DNA from: Streptomyces jeddahensis
GTDB taxonomy: Bacteria > Actinomycetota > Actinomycetes > Streptomycetales > Streptomycetaceae
DNA length: 64,000 bases
Direction of reading: 5' to 3'
Assembly: GCF_001642995.1 (NCBI RefSeq)
Contig: NZ_LOHS01000089.1
Location: 95,758 to 159,757, forward strand
Shown here: piece after piece, positions 22,913 to 32,121 of the stretch
Numbering within the stretch: position 1 is the stretch's first letter
How the letters are laid out: each line of letters opens with the position of its first letter
Made by a program: the position numbers and the translations under genes
Notes under the pieces: model-generated
The model's input: only the letters and a program-made list of their open reading frames with translations
What the model was told of the DNA's origin: nothing
Database searches by the model: none

Positions 22913-23875
22913 ATGAACAGGGACGTGATCGTGGTGGGCAGCGGTGTCATAGGTCTGACGACTGCCGTCGTGCTGGCCGAGCAGGGGCGCAGGGTGCGGG
23001 TCTGGACCCGGGAGCCCGCCGGACGCACCACGTCAGCGGTCGCGGGCGCGCTGTGGTGGCCGTACCGCATCGAGCCGGAGGCTCAGGTCGGCGACTGGTC
23101 GCTGCGGACGCTGCGGGTGTACGAGGAGTTGGCGGAGCGGTCCGGCGAGACGGGCGTACGCATGGTGGAGGGCGTGCACGCCGACACGCGTCTGGACGGG
23201 CTGGGCGACTGGGCCGCGCGGGTGCCCGGGCTGCGGGTGGCAGGGGCCGGGGAGGCAGGGGCCTTCGCCGGGGAGGGGCTGTGGGCGCGGCTTCCGCTGA
23301 TCGACATGCCCACGCATCTGGGGTGGCTCGGCGAACGGCTGTCGGCGGCGGGCGGTGTCATCGAGGAGCGCACTGTCGGGCACCTGTCCGAGGCGACCGA
23401 TCAGGCGCCCGTGGTGGTCAACTGCGCGGGTCTCGGCGCCCGGGAGTTGGCGGGGGATCCCGCCGTGCGTCCCGTGCGGGGCCAGTTGGTCGTGGTGGAG
23501 AACCCGGGGGTCACGACGTGGTTCACGGCCGCGGACCCGGCTTCGCACGCCACGACGTACTTCTTTCCGCAGCCGTACGGACTCGTGCTCGGCGGCACCG
23601 CGGACGACGACGACTGGTCTCTGGAGCCCGATCCGACGGTGGCCGAGGAGATCGTGAAGCGGTGTGCGCAGGTACGTCCCGAGATTGCCGGTGCGCGGGT
23701 GCTGGAGCACCGGGTGGGGCTGCGGCCGGCGCGCGACGCCGTGCGGCTGGAGCGCGAGATCCTGCCGCGAGGCGGGGTGCTGGTGCACAACTACGGGCAC
23801 GGTGGTGCGGGTGTCACGGTGGCGTGGGGATGCGCGCAGGGGGCGGCCCGGCTGGTGGGCGGGGCCGCCGCCTGA
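22913..23875 (+). CDS. FAD-dependent D-amino-acid oxidase-like protein
   Basis: A 320-residue DAO-fold oxidoreductase. The FAD-binding start is VIVVGSGVIGLTTAVVLAEQ; TTSAVAGALWWPYRIEP and VVNCAGLGARELAGD follow, and the C-terminal HNYGHGGAGVTVAWGCA matches the D-amino-acid oxidase signature. It probably oxidises D-amino acids to 2-oxo acids with H2O2 release, acting in the cytosol. A TACGGT hexamer ends seven bases before the ATG and there is no Shine-Dalgarno, so it is probably leaderless. It is convergent with the MpaB-like gene with only a 6-bp gap. Confidence 0.87.
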   Translation: MNRDVIVVGSGVIGLTTAVVLAEQGRRVRVWTREPAGRTTSAVAGALWWPYRIEPEAQVGDWSLRTLRVYEELAERSGETGVRMVEGVHADTRLDGLGDWAARVPGLRVAGAGEAGAFAGEGLWARLPLIDMPTHLGWLGERLSAAGGVIEERTVGHLSEATDQAPVVVNCAGLGARELAGDPAVRPVRGQLVVVENPGVTTWFTAADPASHATTYFFPQPYGLVLGGTADDDDWSLEPDPTVAEEIVKRCAQVRPEIAGARVLEHRVGLRPARDAVRLEREILPRGGVLVHNYGHGGAGVTVAWGCAQGAARLVGGAAA

Positions 23876-23881
23876 CAGGGG

Positions 23882-24925
23882 TCATCCTGATGCGTGGGTG
23901 GGGCCGGCCGGGGCGGCCCGGTGGGCGGCTCGGGCCCGTCGGGCCAGGGTGAAGTAGCGGAGGCGCTCAGGGAGGAGGGGGACCACCGTGCGTACCGCAT
24001 GTCCGAAGCGGCGCAGGCGGCGCTCCTGAACCGGCGTCCAGGGCAGGCCGATCGCCTCGCGGGCGCCGGGGGGCATCAGCCCGATGGTGACGAAGCGCCG
24101 GAAGCGGACGAACTGCGGTAGGAGGACGGGCCACAGCGCGCGCAGGGCGAGACGTATCGCGAGCGGGCCGCGGTCCGGGGGCGGGATGGGACGGTCCACC
24201 GCGACCAGTTCCTGCACCACCCTCGTGAGCTCCAGTTCCTCGGCGAGCATCGCGCGGTAGTACGGCCAGAACTCCTCGAGGGTCCCCGGCATGTCCCGGT
24301 CGCGGATGCCCAGGACCCGGCCGACCTGGAGCCACTCGGCGTACAGCTGCCGCTCCTCGTCGTCGGTGTACGGGCGACGGCCGAGGTACTGCCGGGCGTG
24401 CCGCATGACGGGGAACCCGGTGGCGTGCACCCAGGCGTAGGCCTCGGGCATGAGGGCGTGGTACGGGCGGCCGTGCGCGTCCGTTCCCCGGATCGCACGG
24501 TGCAGCCGCCTCAGCCGCCGTCCTTCCTCGGCGGCGGCCGCCTGCCCTCCGTAGACCCACAGCTGCAGGGACCGCAGGGACCGCTCGCCGCGTCCCCACG
24601 GATCCGTGCGGAACACGGAGTACTCGTCGACGCCCGCGGCGACGGCGGGGTTCGCCACCTGGAGGGCGAGCGCGGGCGGCAGGGTGAGCAGTGTGCGGAT
24701 CTCGCCGGTGACGTCCCAGAGGAGGCCGCCGGGCGGGGGCGGCAGGACGGTGCTGGGCGGGGGCGGCAGGACGGTGCTGGCCGGGGGCGGCAGGGCCGTG
24801 CTGGGCAGGGGCGGTGCGATGCCGTCCGACGGGCGGGGCTCGGTCGTCTCCACCGCATCGGCCTCATGGGCCGCACGTGGCCGGCCCCCTCTCCCCCGGT
24901 TCGCGGACCGAAGGTCTTCGGCCAT
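23882..24925 (-). CDS. Oxygenase MpaB family protein (DUF2236)
   Basis: A 347-residue protein. After a low-complexity Pro-rich N-terminus comes a helical domain with SVFRTDPWGRGERSLRSLQL, HRAIRGTDAHGRPYHAL, YAWVHATGFPVMRHARQYLG and EFWPYYRAMLAEELELT. These His-rich helices are the haem-binding core of the MpaB/rubber-oxygenase-like family. The substrate is unknown. GAGGAG lies about nine bases before ATG 24925; the longer frame to 25090 is not family-like. The N-terminal PPPP tracts are encoded by 24-bp tandem repeats. Confidence 0.82.
   Translation of the reverse strand: MAEDLRSANRGRGGRPRAAHEADAVETTEPRPSDGIAPPLPSTALPPPASTVLPPPPSTVLPPPPGGLLWDVTGEIRTLLTLPPALALQVANPAVAAGVDEYSVFRTDPWGRGERSLRSLQLWVYGGQAAAAEEGRRLRRLHRAIRGTDAHGRPYHALMPEAYAWVHATGFPVMRHARQYLGRRPYTDDEERQLYAEWLQVGRVLGIRDRDMPGTLEEFWPYYRAMLAEELELTRVVQELVAVDRPIPPPDRGPLAIRLALRALWPVLLPQFVRFRRFVTIGLMPPGAREAIGLPWTPVQERRLRRFGHAVRTVVPLLPERLRYFTLARRARAAHRAAPAGPTHASG
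24729..24800 (-). repeat. 24-bp tandem repeats encoding a Pro-rich tract
   Basis: Three copies at 24729-24752, 24753-24776 and 24777-24800 plus a degenerate fourth to about 24812. Each encodes an eight-residue STVLPPPP-type unit in the N-terminus of the MpaB-like protein. The first two copies are identical at the base level, which suggests recent expansion. Confidence 0.88.
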
Positions 24926-25205
24926 GCCGATGCGCTCCTCTGCCCGGCCTGCGGTGCAGGGCTGGCGAGGCGGCCGGAGCGGAGGGGGACGGGTGCCGGG
25001 CACCCCCGCAACGCGGCTTTCGCCCGAGTCGGAGGTCTCGGGCCCAGATCCCGTGTCCGGCCGGCTCCTACGCATCCAGTATGCGATCACCGCACGTAGA
25101 GGGCTCTCCGAGCCCGCAGCCAGCGGCCTCGGCCTCGCGACGGACAGCGGGTGGCGCGGGGCGCGTGGCGCGTGACGGGGGAACGCCTGCCCCGGACAGG
25201 GAGGA

Positions 25206-25688
25206 TCAGGCGCGCGGATCCGCCATTGTCCGCGCAGGCAGCGGCTCCCCCACGATGCGGCTCGCCAGGTTGGACGCCAGCTCCGAGACGCTGATGCGGA
25301 GTTCCGCCTCGGCCGCGGCGCGCTGGGCCTCGATGGTGGCGTGCCCGGCCTCGATGATCGCGTCGCGTTCGCGCATCCCGTCCTCCCGGGCAGCGGCGAT
25401 CAGCGCAGCGCCTTCCTCGGCGGCCCGCTGCCGGATGCGTGCCGCGCCATGACGGGCTTCGGCCAGGACCTGCTCCGTCTTGGCGCGCTCGCTCTCCGCC
25501 CTGCGGCGCACCGCCTCCGCACGCTCGGCGGCACCCTCGATCGCGTCCTCGCGCTCGGCGATGACGCGGTTGATCCGCGGCAGCACACGCGCGATGAGGA
25601 AGAACACCGCGGCGAACAGCGGGAGCGCGACCGCGAGTTCCTCGACCTTCGGATTGAGCGGGCCTATGTCCGTGGGAACGAGATACAT
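25206..25688 (-). CDS. Orphan F0F1 ATP synthase subunit b-like protein
   Basis: A 160-residue homologue of AtpF. One N-terminal membrane helix (LAVALPLFAAVFFLIARVLP) is followed by a long, highly charged coiled coil (EREDAIEGAAERAEAVRRRA) and the family's RDAIIEAGHATIEAQRAAAEAEL segment, then ASRIVGEPL. All of these are typical of Streptomyces subunit b. No other atp genes lie within the window, so it is a stand-alone paralogue. It may substitute into the F0 stator or scaffold another membrane complex; both are inference. ATG 25688 is used, with GTG 25694 as an alternative. Confidence 0.82.
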   Translation of the reverse strand: MYLVPTDIGPLNPKVEELAVALPLFAAVFFLIARVLPRINRVIAEREDAIEGAAERAEAVRRRAESERAKTEQVLAEARHGAARIRQRAAEEGAALIAAAREDGMRERDAIIEAGHATIEAQRAAAEAELRISVSELASNLASRIVGEPLPARTMADPRA

Positions 25689-25811
25689 AACCACGACCTA
25701 CCCGCTCATCCGTGCGAAACAACGCGCATCTGCGCCAGAGTTGGCCGAAACGTACCCCCACGAGGAGGCAGCCACCGCCCATGGGAGGTGGCTACCGCCC
25801 ATTGAGGATCA

Positions 25812-27278
25812 CTACTTGCTGAGCTCGCCCATCTCCTGGTCGACCGTCCGCGAGATCCGCCGCCGTACCCCGTACCAGCCCGCGACGAGTGCGACTGCGA
25901 TGAGCGGGATGAGGTAGAGCGTCTTGCGGCCGATCTCGGGGTCGTTCCACATCAGGCCGAGGACGGCCAGCAGGAAGGCGATGGTGACGATCTCGGTGAC
26001 CGGGCTGCCGGGGAGGCGGAACTTGGGACGGGTGAGCAGGCCCTGCTTGGCGCGGCGGACGAACGCCAGGTGGCAGATCATGATGATCACCCAGGTGCTG
26101 ATGATGCCGAGCGACGCGACGTTGAGGACGATCTCGAAGGCCTGGCCGGGCAGCAGGAAGTTCAGGCCGACGCCGAGCACGCACACCGCGGCGGTGAGCA
26201 TGATGCCGCCGTACGGCACCTGGCTGCGGTTCATCTTCGCGGTGAACCCGGGCGCGGAACCGGCCATCGCCATGGAGCGGAGGATGCGGCCCGTGGAGTA
26301 GAGGCCCGAGTTGAGGCTGGACATGGCCGCGGTCAGGACGACCAGGTTCATCACGTCGCCGGCCGCCGGAACGCCGATCTTGGACAGCACCGTCACGAAC
26401 GGGCTCTCACCCGCCGAGTACACGGAGCCGGGCAGCAGCAGCGCCAGCAGGACGACCGAGCCGACGTAGAAGAGGCCCACGCGCCACATGATCGAGTTGA
26501 CCGCGCGCGGCACGACCTTGTGCGGCTCGGCGGTCTCGCCCGCGGCGACACCGACCAGCTCCAGCGAGGCGTACGCGAAGACGACGCCCTGCATGACGAT
26601 CACGACGGGCATCAGGCCGTGCGGCAGGAAGCCGCCGTTGTCGGTGATGACGCTCAGGCCCGGGGTCTGGCCACCCACCTCATGCTGGGTGACCAGCAGG
26701 AAGATGCCGATGAACATGAACGCGACCAGTGCCGCGACCTTGATGATCGCGAACCAGAACTCCAGCTCGCCGAAGATCTTCACCGAGATCAGGTTCACGA
26801 CGAGGACGACCGAGAGCGCGATCAGCGCCAGGACCCACTGCGGGATGTCGGTGAAGAAGCTCCAGTAGTGCGTGTAGAGCGCGACCGCGGTGATGTCCGC
26901 GATGCCGGTCGTCGACCAGTTGAGGAAGTACATCCAGCCGGCGACGAAGGCGCCCTTCTCACCGAGGAACTCGCGCGCGTACGACACGAAGGAACCGGAC
27001 GAGGGCCGGTAGAGGACGAGCTCGCCGAGCGCGCGTACGACGAAGAAGGCGAAGATGCCGCACACCAGGTAGGCGAGGGCCAGTGCGGGGCCTGCCGAGT
27101 TGAGGCGGCCGCCGGCGCCGAGGAAGAGTCCGGTGCCGATCGCGCCGCCGATGGCGATCATGTTGACGTGGCGCGCCTTGAGGTCCTTGCTGTATCCGGC
27201 GTCGCCCGCGTCCGCGGGGGTCCGGGCCACGTCCGCGGGGGATGCGACCGCGGCCGTGTCTACGGCGTCCTTGCTCAC
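25812..27278 (-). CDS. Amino acid permease (APC family, GabP/AnsP-like)
   Basis: A 488-residue transporter with about 12 membrane helices. The first helix carries the APC substrate-binding motif MIAIGGAIGTGLFLGAG, preceded by YSKDLKARHV; later motifs include ALGELVLYRPSSGSFVSYA and the helix 6 segment VVFAYASLELVGVAAGE. It should import an amino acid or GABA by proton symport. GTG 27278 (VSKDAVDTAAV) is chosen as the start; the frame extends to 27473 through low-complexity residues that do not look like protein. It is divergent from a MerR-type regulator across 408 bp. Confidence 0.88.
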   Translation of the reverse strand: MSKDAVDTAAVASPADVARTPADAGDAGYSKDLKARHVNMIAIGGAIGTGLFLGAGGRLNSAGPALALAYLVCGIFAFFVVRALGELVLYRPSSGSFVSYAREFLGEKGAFVAGWMYFLNWSTTGIADITAVALYTHYWSFFTDIPQWVLALIALSVVLVVNLISVKIFGELEFWFAIIKVAALVAFMFIGIFLLVTQHEVGGQTPGLSVITDNGGFLPHGLMPVVIVMQGVVFAYASLELVGVAAGETAEPHKVVPRAVNSIMWRVGLFYVGSVVLLALLLPGSVYSAGESPFVTVLSKIGVPAAGDVMNLVVLTAAMSSLNSGLYSTGRILRSMAMAGSAPGFTAKMNRSQVPYGGIMLTAAVCVLGVGLNFLLPGQAFEIVLNVASLGIISTWVIIMICHLAFVRRAKQGLLTRPKFRLPGSPVTEIVTIAFLLAVLGLMWNDPEIGRKTLYLIPLIAVALVAGWYGVRRRISRTVDQEMGELSK

Positions 27279-27465
27279 AGGTGGTTCTGCCTTCTGTGCC
27301 CCGGATGCGGTCCGGTGTTTTCTTCGATGTCCGGATGGTGTTCCGGTTGTGGTGCTGGTTGTGCTCCGGATGGTGTCCGGCATGGATGTGCTGCGGACCG
27401 CGCCGTGCCCTTGTAAGGCGGCCCGGGCCGACTCGACACCTTCTCGCATGCATCGATATCCATGC

Positions 27466-27481
27466 GGTGACATAGATCACA
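27466..27481. promoter_or_regulatory. CRP-like palindrome
   Basis: GGTGACATAGATCACA matches TGTGA-N6-TCACA at all but one position. It lies 188 bp upstream of the permease start and 206 bp upstream of the MerR gene. A CRP/FNR-family protein is the natural candidate to bind it. No expression evidence exists here. Confidence 0.4.
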
Positions 27482-27631
27482 GAGCGGAACATCTCACATG
27501 CTGGCCAGCGGCTGTACAGGCTGGTCAGGGGCTGTGCGAGGCGGCCCAGTCGTGGCCCTGGCCGCCTCCGAGTGGCCCCAGGGCTGCGGGCGGCCACGGT
27601 GCGGCAGCGCTTTCACAGGAGTGGTGAGACA

Positions 27632-27644
27632 GCAATACTGTTGC
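27632..27644. promoter_or_regulatory. Short dyad in the MerR gene promoter
   Basis: GCAA-tactg-TTGC, a 13-bp inverted repeat overlapping a TACTGT -10-like hexamer 43 bp before the MerR start. MerR proteins often bind dyads between their own promoter elements, so autoregulation is plausible. Confidence 0.35.
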
Positions 27645-27686
27645 ATCGGAGTGCTGCCTGCGCCGCCCGGGAAGCGAGGGGATCCC

Positions 27687-27740
27687 ATGCCGACGGACAC
27701 CGCCATGCCGACGGACAGCGCCGAGCCGACGGACAGCGCC
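27687..27740 (+). repeat. 18-bp tandem repeats encoding the MerR protein N-terminus
   Basis: Three consecutive 18-bp units encode MPTDTA, MPTDSA and EPTDSA. The first two units each begin with ATG, giving alternative in-frame starts at 27687 and 27705; only the first has a Shine-Dalgarno at proper spacing. Confidence 0.8.
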
Positions 27741-28463
27741 GAGCCGGCACTGACGATCGACGAACTGGCCGCCCGCGCGGGCGTCACCGTCCGCACGATC
27801 CGCTTCTACGGCTCCAAGGGGCTGCTGCCGCCCCCGGTGCTCGGGCCACGCCGGGTCGGGCACTACGGGCCGGAACACCTGTCCCGGCTGGGCCTCATCG
27901 AAGAACTGCAGCGGCAGGGGATGACGCTGGCGGCGATCGAGCGGTATCTCGAGCAGCTGCCGGCCGGCCTGAGCGCCCAGGAGCTCGCCATCCATCGGGC
28001 CGTGGTGTCCACGTGGGCACCCGGCCCCGCGGATCACGCCACCCGCGCCGAGCTGGAGCGCCGGTCCGGGCGGAGGCTCTCCGACGAGGACGTGGACCGG
28101 CTGGCGGCGATGGGCGTGATCTCCGAGGGTGCCGTGATCTCCGATGGTGCCCAGGTCACCTACCGCGTCGACCCGGGCCTGCTGCGACTGGGGGTCCAGT
28201 TGCTGGACGTACCGATCGCGCACGAGACGATCCTCGCCGCCCGGACGGTGCTGCTGGAGCATGCCCGTTCCGTGGCGCACGAGCTCGCGCAGTTGTTCCG
28301 CGACGAGGTGTGGGGTGCGGATCGCGAGCGACAGTCAGACCCGAACTGTGTCGCGGCGATGAAGTCGCTCTCGGCCGATATGCAGCCGATCGTGGTGCAG
28401 GCGCTGGTGACGGCTTTCCAGCGGTCGCTCCGGGATGAGCTGAGGGACGCGTTCCAGGCCTGA
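27687..28463 (+). CDS. MerR family transcriptional regulator
   Basis: A 258-residue regulator. After a repetitive 18-residue acidic tail comes the MerR winged helix-turn-helix (LTIDELAARAGVTVRTIRFY, then RRVGHYGPEHLSRLGLIEEL). The C-terminal 150 residues form a helical effector domain with no obvious metal-binding Cys pair. ATG 27687 follows GAGGGG closely; longer frames are not protein-like. The divergent amino acid permease and the 28677-33333 beta-oxidation operon are possible targets, but neither is proven. Confidence 0.87.
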   Translation: MPTDTAMPTDSAEPTDSAEPALTIDELAARAGVTVRTIRFYGSKGLLPPPVLGPRRVGHYGPEHLSRLGLIEELQRQGMTLAAIERYLEQLPAGLSAQELAIHRAVVSTWAPGPADHATRAELERRSGRRLSDEDVDRLAAMGVISEGAVISDGAQVTYRVDPGLLRLGVQLLDVPIAHETILAARTVLLEHARSVAHELAQLFRDEVWGADRERQSDPNCVAAMKSLSADMQPIVVQALVTAFQRSLRDELRDAFQA

Positions 28464-28604
28464 GGAACGCGTCCCGTCGTGTGGGTCCCGCCGTACGTAC
28501 GTGCGTGCGTGTCCCGCCATACGCGCGGGTCCCGCCGTGCGCCGGTCTGCTGCCCAGCCGTATGCGTAGCCGGGACGGAGCCGTATGCCGGTGCGCCGCC
28601 CGCC

Positions 28605-28670
28605 CCGGCCCCGTCCCGGCCGGCCCCGCCCGGCCCCGTTCCGGCCCCGCCCGGCCCCGTCCCGGTCGCC
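28605..28670. repeat. Low-complexity ccggccccg tract after fadJ
   Basis: Reiterated ccggccccg(c/t)cc words between the convergent MerR and fadJ genes. They can fold into many alternative hairpins with the cccgtcccgg variants, so the tract may act as a bidirectional transcription stop. No ORF is supported in the 213-bp spacer. Confidence 0.5.
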
Positions 28671-28676
28671 CGCCGC

Positions 28677-30851
28677 TCAGCCGTCGCTGAACTTCTCGCC
28701 GTTCTCCGCCTTCTCGACGAGCAGCGCGGGCGGCTGGAAGCGCTCTCCGTAGCGCTCGGCGAGCTCACGCGCGCGTGCCACGAAACCGGGCAGGCCGCCG
28801 TCGTAGCCGTTGATGTACTGCAGGACGCCGCCGGTCCAGCCGGGGAAGCCGATGCCGAAGATGGAGCCGATGTTGGCGTCGGCGACGGAGGTCAGCACGC
28901 CCTCCTCCAGGAGGCGGACGGTGTCCAGCGCCTCCGAGAACAGCATGCGCTCCTGCATGTCGCGGAACGGGATCTCATGCCCCGGCTTGGTGAAGTGCTC
29001 TCGCAGCCCCGGCCAGAGCCCGGTCCGCTTGCCGTCCACGTACTCGTAGAAGCCCGCGTCGCCGCTCCTGCCGGTGCGGCCGAACTCGTCGACCATGCGG
29101 TCGATGACCGCGTCGGCGGGGTGCTGGGTCCAGGTGCCGCCCGCTTCCTCTACGGCGCGCTGTGTCTCCTTGCGGATCTTTCGCGGCAGCGTGAGGGTCA
29201 GCTCGTCCATCAGCGACAGGACCTTCGCCGGGTATCCGGCCTGGGCCGCCGCCTGCTCGACCGACGCGGGCTCGATGCCCTCGCCGACCATCGCGACACC
29301 CTCGTTGATGAAGTGCCCGATGACGCGCGAGGTGAAGAAGCCGCGCGAGTCGTTGACGACGATCGGGGTCTTCCGGATCTGCCGGACCAGGTCGAAGGCG
29401 CGGGCGATGGCCTCGTCCCCGGTCCGCTCGCCCTTGATGATCTCGACGAGGGGCATCTTGTCGACGGGCGAGAAGAAGTGCAGTCCGATGAAGTCCTGGG
29501 GTCGTTCGACGCCCTCAGCCAGGAGCGTGATGGGCAGCGTCGAGGTGTTGGAGCACAGCAGCGCGTCCGGCTCGACGATGTTCTGGATCTCCTGGAACAC
29601 CTTGTGCTTGAGCGCCGGGTCCTCGAAGACGGCCTCGATCACCGCGTCACAGCCCGCCAGGTCGGCGGGGTCGGCGGTCGGTGTGATGCGGGCGAGCAGC
29701 GCGTCGGCCTTCTCCTGGCTGGTACGCCCCTTGGCGACGGCCTTGGCGCAGAGCTTCTCGGAGTAGCCCTTGCCGCGCTCGGCTGCGTCCACCGAGACGT
29801 CCTTGAGGACGACGTCGATGCCCGCGCGGGCGCACGAGTACGCGATGCCCGCGCCCATCATCCCGGCGCCGAGCACCGCGACCTTGCGGACCTGGCGCGG
29901 CTCGATGCCCGTCGGCCGGTTCCGGCCCGCGTTCACGGCCTGCAGGTCGAAGAAGAACGCCTGGATCATGTTCTTCGCGGTCTGGCCGGTGACCAGCTCG
30001 GTGAAGTACCGGGCCTCGATGGTGAGGGCGGTCTCGAAGTCGACCTGGGAGCCCTCGACGGCCGCCGCGAGGATGTTGCGCGGCGCCGGGTAGGGCGCGC
30101 CGTTCAGCTGCTTCTTCAGGCTGGCCGGGAAGGCGGGGAGGTTGGCGGCGAACTTGGGGTTCGACGGGGTGCCGCCCGGGATGCGGTACCCGGGGACGTC
30201 CCAGGGCTGCGAGGACTCGGGGTGCGCGTCGATGAACGCGCGCGCCTTGGCCATCATGTCCTCGTGGGATGAGGCCACTTCGTGGACGAGGCCATTCTCC
30301 AGCGCGCGCTGCGGGGAGTACTGGGTGCCCTGGAGCAGCACCTTCAGCAGCGCGTCCGCGATGCCCATCAGCCGTACGGTGCGGGTCACTCCGCCGCCGC
30401 CCGGGAGCAGGCCCAGGGTGACCTCGGGCAGGCCGATCTTGGAGCCGGGTGCGTCCAGCGCGATCCGGTGGTGGCTGGCGAGCGCGATCTCGTAGCCGCC
30501 GCCGAGCGCCGCGCCGTTGATGGCCGCGACGACCGGCTTGCCGAGGGTCTCGATGCGGCGCAGGGAGGTCTTGACGTCCGTGCTGGTGTCGAAGACCTGC
30601 TGGGCCTGCTCGGGGCCGGCCTCGATCATGTCCTTGAGGTCGCCGCCCGCGAAGAAGGTCTTCTTGGCGGAGGTGTAGACGATGCCGCGGATGGAGTCCT
30701 TCTCGGCCTCGGCGCGGTCGGCGATCGCGGCGATGGAGGCGCGGAAGGCCTCGTTCATGGTGTTCGCGGACTGGTTCGGATCGTCGAGGACGAGGGTGAC
30801 GACGCCGGTCTCGTCCTGTTCCCAGCGGATGGTGGTGGGCTCGGTGCTCAT
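28677..30851 (-). CDS. fadJ: Multifunctional fatty acid oxidation protein (enoyl-CoA hydratase / 3-hydroxyacyl-CoA dehydrogenase)
   Basis: A 724-residue fusion. The N-terminal crotonase domain has both catalytic glutamates (GGGYEIALASHH and GLPEVTLGLLPGGGG). From about residue 325 the NAD-binding domain follows (VAVLGAGMMGAGIAYSCARA), with the catalytic His region FIGLHFFSPVDKMPLVE, then the C-terminal 3HCDH domain. It performs steps two and three of beta-oxidation in the cytosol. It is the last gene of the leftward racemase-thiolase-fadJ operon, 52 bp after the thiolase, and should work with it as the FadBA-type pair. Confidence 0.93.
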   Translation of the reverse strand: MSTEPTTIRWEQDETGVVTLVLDDPNQSANTMNEAFRASIAAIADRAEAEKDSIRGIVYTSAKKTFFAGGDLKDMIEAGPEQAQQVFDTSTDVKTSLRRIETLGKPVVAAINGAALGGGYEIALASHHRIALDAPGSKIGLPEVTLGLLPGGGGVTRTVRLMGIADALLKVLLQGTQYSPQRALENGLVHEVASSHEDMMAKARAFIDAHPESSQPWDVPGYRIPGGTPSNPKFAANLPAFPASLKKQLNGAPYPAPRNILAAAVEGSQVDFETALTIEARYFTELVTGQTAKNMIQAFFFDLQAVNAGRNRPTGIEPRQVRKVAVLGAGMMGAGIAYSCARAGIDVVLKDVSVDAAERGKGYSEKLCAKAVAKGRTSQEKADALLARITPTADPADLAGCDAVIEAVFEDPALKHKVFQEIQNIVEPDALLCSNTSTLPITLLAEGVERPQDFIGLHFFSPVDKMPLVEIIKGERTGDEAIARAFDLVRQIRKTPIVVNDSRGFFTSRVIGHFINEGVAMVGEGIEPASVEQAAAQAGYPAKVLSLMDELTLTLPRKIRKETQRAVEEAGGTWTQHPADAVIDRMVDEFGRTGRSGDAGFYEYVDGKRTGLWPGLREHFTKPGHEIPFRDMQERMLFSEALDTVRLLEEGVLTSVADANIGSIFGIGFPGWTGGVLQYINGYDGGLPGFVARARELAERYGERFQPPALLVEKAENGEKFSDG

Positions 30852-30903
30852 CTGCGGTGCTCCGTAAGAGTCGGAAAGACTGGGGCTGGTGGGGACAGGA
30901 CGG

Positions 30904-32118
<1,215 letters not shown>

Positions 32119-32121
32119 CGG

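Larger units (their letters stand above)
27279..27686. other. 408-bp divergent control region between the permease and the MerR gene
   Basis: No gene is supported. It contains a low-complexity part at 27315-27385 rich in repeated ccggatggtg and ggttgtg words, a CRP-like 16-mer at 27466-27481, and a short dyad GCAAtactgTTGC at 27632-27644 just before the MerR gene. The open frame through 27279-27473 on the minus strand has the codon use of noncoding DNA. Confidence 0.5.

Noticed and set aside
28605..28670. Repeated ccggccccg tract as a mobile-element remnant
   Set aside because: Only low-complexity GC reiteration; no terminal repeats, target duplication or transposase fragment.
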